From Opitutia bacterium (lineage in GTDB: Bacteria; Verrucomicrobiota; Verrucomicrobiia; Opitutales; Opitutaceae), in the NCBI GenBank assembly GCA_025351035.1, contig JANXWT010000168.1, forward strand, positions 1 through 9,333: DNA of 9,333 nucleotides, given 5' to 3'. Below the pieces are notes generated by a model. It did no database searches. It saw only the letters and a program-made list of their open reading frames with translations, and was not told the origin of the DNA. The position numbers and the translations under genes were made by a program. Numbering within the stretch: position 1 is the first letter of the stretch; each line of letters opens with the position of its first letter. Shown in pieces: positions 6,441 to 9,333 of this stretch.

Positions 6441-6450
6441 TTTTGTTTTT
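6419..6450 (+). terminator. Rho-independent terminator of the trp attenuator
   Basis: AGCCCGGTC 6419-6427 and GACCGGGCT 6432-6440 form a perfect 9-bp stem with an ATTC tetraloop, followed by TTTTTGTTTTT (6440-6450). The first T run overlaps the stem base. It ends 5 nt before the trpE ATG, too far upstream to act on anything but trpEGD, and no gene other than the leader peptide lies before it. This is a textbook attenuator terminator. Confidence 0.93.
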
Positions 6451-6455
6451 CCGCC

Positions 6456-7808
6456 ATGAAGCTCCACTGCCACACGCTCCCCGCCGACCTGCTCACCCCG
6501 TTGGCCGCCTACCTCCGCCTGCAACCGGCCGGGGCGAGTCTGCTGCTCGAAAGGGCGGAGCAGGACGGACGGCTCGGCCGTCACTCCTTCGTGCTGCTCA
6601 CCGAGGCCAACGCCCTCGTGCTGCCCGTGCCGGGAGCCGGTTGGGTCGAGGCCATGCGGAACGCGGCCCCGGCGCTGGCCCCACAAGCGGGATTGCCGCT
6701 GGGGGTTGGGCTCGCCGGTTACGTGGGCTTTGAGGCGTTGGCGGCGTTGGAACCGACGCTTCATCCGCCGGCCGCAAACACCCTCGGTTTGCCCACGGTG
6801 CTGATGCGGCGCGTCGGGGCCGCACTGGTGTTTGACCACCATTCGCAGACCGCCGAACTCCAAGTGCTCTGCCCCTCGGCGGAAGAGGGTCGCGCCCGCC
6901 TCGCGACGTTGGCCGCTTGCCTCGAAACGCCGGGAGCAACGCCGCCCGAGGTGCCGGGCCGTCCGACCGCCACGCCATTGCTGGAGCGGACCGCCTACGA
7001 AAATTTCGTGCGCCGCAGCCAGCAGCTCATCCATGACGGCGATGTTTATCAAGTGGTGCCCAGCCAGCGCGTCCGGATCAGCGAACCCCCGTCGCCGCTG
7101 ACTGCCTACCGCCGGCTCCGCCGCACCAATCCGAGTCCCTACGCGTTCCTGTTGGAATGGCCCGAACTCGCACTGGTCGGGGCCTCGCCCGAAATGCTGG
7201 TGCGCGTGGCTGGCGGCGAGGCCGAGACGCTGCCGATCGCGGGCACCGTGGTCCGTTCAGGTGACGAGACGGAGGATGCCCGTCGCGCCAGTGCCCTGCT
7301 CGCCGATCCCAAGGAACGTGCCGAACACCAGATGCTCGTCGATCTGGCCCGCAACGATCTGGGTCGCATCGCCCCGCCCGGCGGTGTGCGGGTGGAGAAT
7401 CCCCTCACCATTCACCGGACCAGCCGGCTGCTGCACCTCAGCACTTCCGTCAAGGCCCGCGTGCGCCCGGGCCTCGATGCGCTCGACGTGCTCGCCGCGT
7501 GTTTTCCCGCCGGCACCGTCAGCGGCGCGCCGAAAATTCGCGCCGCCCAGCGCATCGCCGAGATGGAGGGCGATTGCCGCGGGCCTTACGGCGGTGCTCT
7601 CGTGCGGCTGGGGGCGGACGGCACGCTCGATTCAGCATTGATTCTCCGCACGGCGATTTATGCCAATGAGGCCGCCTGGTTGCAGGCCGGGGCGGGCGTC
7701 GTGCGTCGCTCCGAACCGGCGCGGGAATATTTCGAAACGATTCACAAAATGTCGGCTGTCGCCGCCGCGCTCGGCGTGCAACTCGCGGAGGAAAACGAAG
7801 CGCCATGA
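6456..7808 (+). CDS. trpE: Anthranilate synthase component I
   Basis: The 450-residue product makes anthranilate from chorismate with ammonia supplied by TrpG. The N-terminal part has LLLERAEQDGRLGRHSF at 29-45, matching the LLES...GRYSF region, and GYVGFE at 88-93. The chorismate-binding domain carries DVYQVVPSQR at 196-205, NPSPYAF at 225-231, VGASPEML, PIAGT at 260-264, EHQMLVDLARNDLGR (E290), FPAGTVSGAPKIRA, GPYGG and GAGVV. PIAGT, rather than the PIKGT of PabB, argues for anthranilate synthase. R33 replaces the serine of LLES that contacts inhibitor tryptophan, and PIAGTxxRG reads RS (S268). It is about 50 residues shorter than many TrpE, mainly in the N-terminal half. ATG 6456 is chosen because a longer in-frame GTG start at 6348 would run through the leader Trp codons and the terminator. 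No Shine-Dalgarno sequence fits between T run and ATG. The stop overlaps trpG (ATGA). Confidence 0.95.
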   Translation: MKLHCHTLPADLLTPLAAYLRLQPAGASLLLERAEQDGRLGRHSFVLLTEANALVLPVPGAGWVEAMRNAAPALAPQAGLPLGVGLAGYVGFEALAALEPTLHPPAANTLGLPTVLMRRVGAALVFDHHSQTAELQVLCPSAEEGRARLATLAACLETPGATPPEVPGRPTATPLLERTAYENFVRRSQQLIHDGDVYQVVPSQRVRISEPPSPLTAYRRLRRTNPSPYAFLLEWPELALVGASPEMLVRVAGGEAETLPIAGTVVRSGDETEDARRASALLADPKERAEHQMLVDLARNDLGRIAPPGGVRVENPLTIHRTSRLLHLSTSVKARVRPGLDALDVLAACFPAGTVSGAPKIRAAQRIAEMEGDCRGPYGGALVRLGADGTLDSALILRTAIYANEAAWLQAGAGVVRRSEPAREYFETIHKMSAVAAALGVQLAEENEAP

Positions 7809-8380
7809 TTCTGATTGTCGATGCGCTGGATTCTTTCACCTACAACCTCGCGCAGGCGTTCGGGGCTCTGGGCCAGTCGGTGCGTGTTGAACGCTACGAC
7901 CAGATCGATCTCGCCCGGGCACTCCAACTCAGGCCGGCCGCGCTGGTGCTCAGTCCCGGGCCCGGACACCCGCGGGAGTGCGCACCACACATGGAAATTG
8001 CGGCGTCCGGCTGGGAAGTGCCGGTGCTCGGCGTCTGCCTCGGGCATCAGGCGCTGATCGCCGCCACCGGCGGCAACGTCACCCACGCCCGCGAACCTCT
8101 TCATGGTGAGGCCACGCTTTGCCGGCACGACGGCACCGGACTTTTTTGCGGACTGCCCGCCGAATTTTCCGTCGGCCGCTATCACAGCCTCATTGTCGAG
8201 TCGGCCAGTCTGCCCGGCTGCTGGCGCGCCACCGGGACGAGCCCCGAGGGCGAACTCATGGCGGCCGCCCACACCCGGTTGCCGCGATGGGGCGTCCAGT
8301 TTCATCCAGAGAGCATCCTCACCCCGGCTGGTCCGCAGTTGCTCGCCAACTTTCTCCGTCTCGCCCGCCTTTCCCCATGA
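7805..8380 (+). CDS. trpG: Anthranilate synthase component II (glutamine amidotransferase)
   Basis: The 191-residue product is a class I glutamine amidotransferase that releases ammonia from glutamine and passes it to TrpE. Motifs: DSFTYNLAQ at 9-17, LSPGPGHP at 49-56 (oxyanion loop), GVCLGHQ at 76-82 with nucleophile C78, RYHSL at 125-129, and VQFHPES at 164-170 with H167 and E169 completing the triad. The length is normal for a stand-alone TrpG/PabA. Its ATG overlaps the trpE stop by 4 nt, implying translational coupling and equal production; GGAGG at 7786-7790, about 14 nt before the ATG, is the only Shine-Dalgarno-like sequence I noticed among these starts, though its spacing is long. It could also serve a PabB elsewhere (dual PabA/TrpG use is known), but its place in the operon marks it as TrpG. 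Confidence 0.95.
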   Translation: MILIVDALDSFTYNLAQAFGALGQSVRVERYDQIDLARALQLRPAALVLSPGPGHPRECAPHMEIAASGWEVPVLGVCLGHQALIAATGGNVTHAREPLHGEATLCRHDGTGLFCGLPAEFSVGRYHSLIVESASLPGCWRATGTSPEGELMAAAHTRLPRWGVQFHPESILTPAGPQLLANFLRLARLSP

Positions 8381-9288
8381 ATGCACTCGTCACCCACAAT
8401 CCCGCCCGTCCGCTGCCTCTCGCCGCGGCTCGCGAGCTCATGCAATTTTTTCTCGACCCGGAATCCGACGCGTTCGTCGTCAGCGCCGGGCTGGCCCTCC
8501 TCGCGCAGCGCGAACCGGCGGCCGAGGAGCTGACGGCCTTCAGCGAAGTGTTGCGGGCTGCCGCCGTGCTGTTTCCCGAACCCGGTCGGCGCACCCTCGA
8601 TGTCGTCGGCACGGGTGGCGACAGCCAGCACGGCACTGCCACGGCCAATCTCAGCACGCTGGCCGCCTTGCTGCTGCCGCAATTTGGCGTGCCGGTGACG
8701 AAACACGGCAACCGCGCCGCCACCGGTATCTGCGGCAGCGCCGACTTGCTGGAGGAACTGGGCTACGATCTGCACCGCGCCCCGGCCGAGCTGGCGCACG
8801 ACGTGACCGCCAGTCGTTTCGCCTTTCTGCTGGCTTCCGACTACCATCCGCAGTTGGTGCGGCTGCGCGATCTGCGCCGGCGGCTGGGCGTGCCCACGAT
8901 TTTCAATCTGCTCGGCCCGCTGCTCAATCCCGCGCGCCCGGTCCTGCTCCTGCTCGGGGTGGCGCGGCCCGGTCTGCTCGCGCCGATGGCTGCGGCCTTG
9001 GCGCAGACGGGCATCGAGCGCGCCTTCGTCGTGCACGGCACCGACCGCGACGGCCACGGACTCGACGAAGCCTCGGTCAACGGGCCGACTGAGTTGGTGG
9101 AAATCAGGGCCGGCCGCGCGCGGCCGCCGGTAATTCTGCAACCCGTCGACGCCGGGCTCGCGGCCAACTTGCCGGGTCTGCGTCACATTCGTTCACGCGC
9201 GGAGGCGTTCGCTTGCGCGCGGGCCTTGCTGGCGGGTCGCCGGGCCCAGCCCCTTCAAAACGCACCGAGGGCGTCGATGAGACTGTAA
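8377..9288 (+). CDS. trpD: Anthranilate phosphoribosyltransferase, C-terminus apparently truncated
   Basis: The product transfers phosphoribose from PRPP to anthranilate in the cytoplasm. The start at 8377 overlaps the trpG stop (ATGA). Motifs: DVVGTGGD at 75-82 (PRPP loop), ANLST at 90-94, KHGNRA at 109-114, GSADLLEELG at 120-129, RLGVPTIFNLLGPLLNPARP at 169-188, and GLDEAS at 228-233 (metal-binding D230, E231). The reading frame ends after only 303 residues, against about 330-345 for the family. It follows the family up to about ARALLAGRRAQPLQNA (residue 296), then ends PRASMRL; the usual LLNAA motif and last helices are missing. The last codons and the stop (9286-9288) lie inside a strong palindrome at 9267-9305. 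Either the gene was cut by an insertion, and may be inactive, or this lineage has an unusually short TrpD. The former seems more likely to me. Confidence 0.9.
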   Translation: MNALVTHNPARPLPLAAARELMQFFLDPESDAFVVSAGLALLAQREPAAEELTAFSEVLRAAAVLFPEPGRRTLDVVGTGGDSQHGTATANLSTLAALLLPQFGVPVTKHGNRAATGICGSADLLEELGYDLHRAPAELAHDVTASRFAFLLASDYHPQLVRLRDLRRRLGVPTIFNLLGPLLNPARPVLLLLGVARPGLLAPMAAALAQTGIERAFVVHGTDRDGHGLDEASVNGPTELVEIRAGRARPPVILQPVDAGLAANLPGLRHIRSRAEAFACARALLAGRRAQPLQNAPRASMRL

Positions 9289-9305
9289 GTCTCTTCGACG
9301 CCCTC
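9267..9305. repeat. Strong palindrome at the end of trpD, possible repeat or mobile-element end
   Basis: GAGGGCGTCGA 9267-9277 pairs perfectly with TCGACGCCCTC 9295-9305; after a T-T mismatch (9278/9294) GAGAC 9279-9283 pairs with GTCTC 9289-9293, leaving a TGTAA loop. That is 16 bp with one mismatch. No T run follows, so it is not a standard intrinsic terminator. It overlaps the last codons of the shortened trpD and holds its stop codon in the loop. A hairpin with an internal T mismatch recalls REP-like palindromes and the subterminal hairpins of IS200/IS605 elements, but no transposase is visible before the window ends at 9333, so the identity is open. Confidence 0.75.
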
Positions 9306-9333
9306 TGCCGTCTATCAGTATCGGGAGGTCTCA

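Noticed and set aside
6348..6455. GTG at 6348 as trpE start, adding 36 residues
   Set aside because: It would lie within the leader peptide Trp codons and translate through the terminator; the TrpE family alignment begins at ATG 6456.
6456..7808. Aminodeoxychorismate synthase PabB instead of TrpE
   Set aside because: PIAGT (not PIKGT), an attenuator with Trp codons, and linkage to trpG and trpD all point to TrpE.

Overview
The window reads as chromosomal DNA of a high-GC Gram-negative bacterium. A verrucomicrobial (Opitutaceae-like) host is my best guess. It rests on indirect signs only: high G+C, exported proteins in tight head-to-tail runs, a lone pseudopilin-like gene, and almost no Shine-Dalgarno sequences before the starts. 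There is no rRNA or marker gene to confirm it. All genes seen lie on the + strand. I found no tRNA, rRNA or CRISPR array.

Left part (1-5038): the 3' end of a gene whose C-terminus resembles that of the cyclophilin further on; a full-length Mrr-type restriction endonuclease gene; an exported cyclophilin-type peptidyl-prolyl isomerase with a long C-terminal extension of unknown function; and two tandem paralogous exported M20D amidohydrolases. Gaps are 3, 10, 3 and 29 nt, so the block looks like one transcription unit. mrr sits between two genes that appear to be paralogues, and its 5' half is clearly poorer in G+C than its 3' half and the surrounding DNA, which suggests it arrived later.

Middle (5070-5426): a short type IV pilin/pseudopilin-like protein.

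Right part (5546-9333): tryptophan biosynthesis. trpF stands alone. It is followed by a regulatory region with a candidate promoter, a 29-residue leader peptide carrying two adjacent Trp codons, and a perfect 9-bp intrinsic terminator that ends just before trpE. This is the layout of classical ribosome-mediated trp attenuation. trpE, trpG and trpD follow, joined by 4-nt ATGA overlaps. TrpE and TrpG form anthranilate synthase, TrpD adds phosphoribose to anthranilate, and TrpF isomerises the product. trpC, trpB and trpA are not in the window.

Most notable points: (1) the complete trp attenuator with a candidate antiterminator; (2) TrpE has Arg at the serine of the LLES tryptophan-binding motif, a substitution type known to relieve feedback inhibition, so attenuation may be the main control; (3) trpD stops early, inside the loop of a strong 16-bp palindrome at the right edge, which suggests truncation by a repeat or mobile element. 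I did not find a clearly new multi-gene system.
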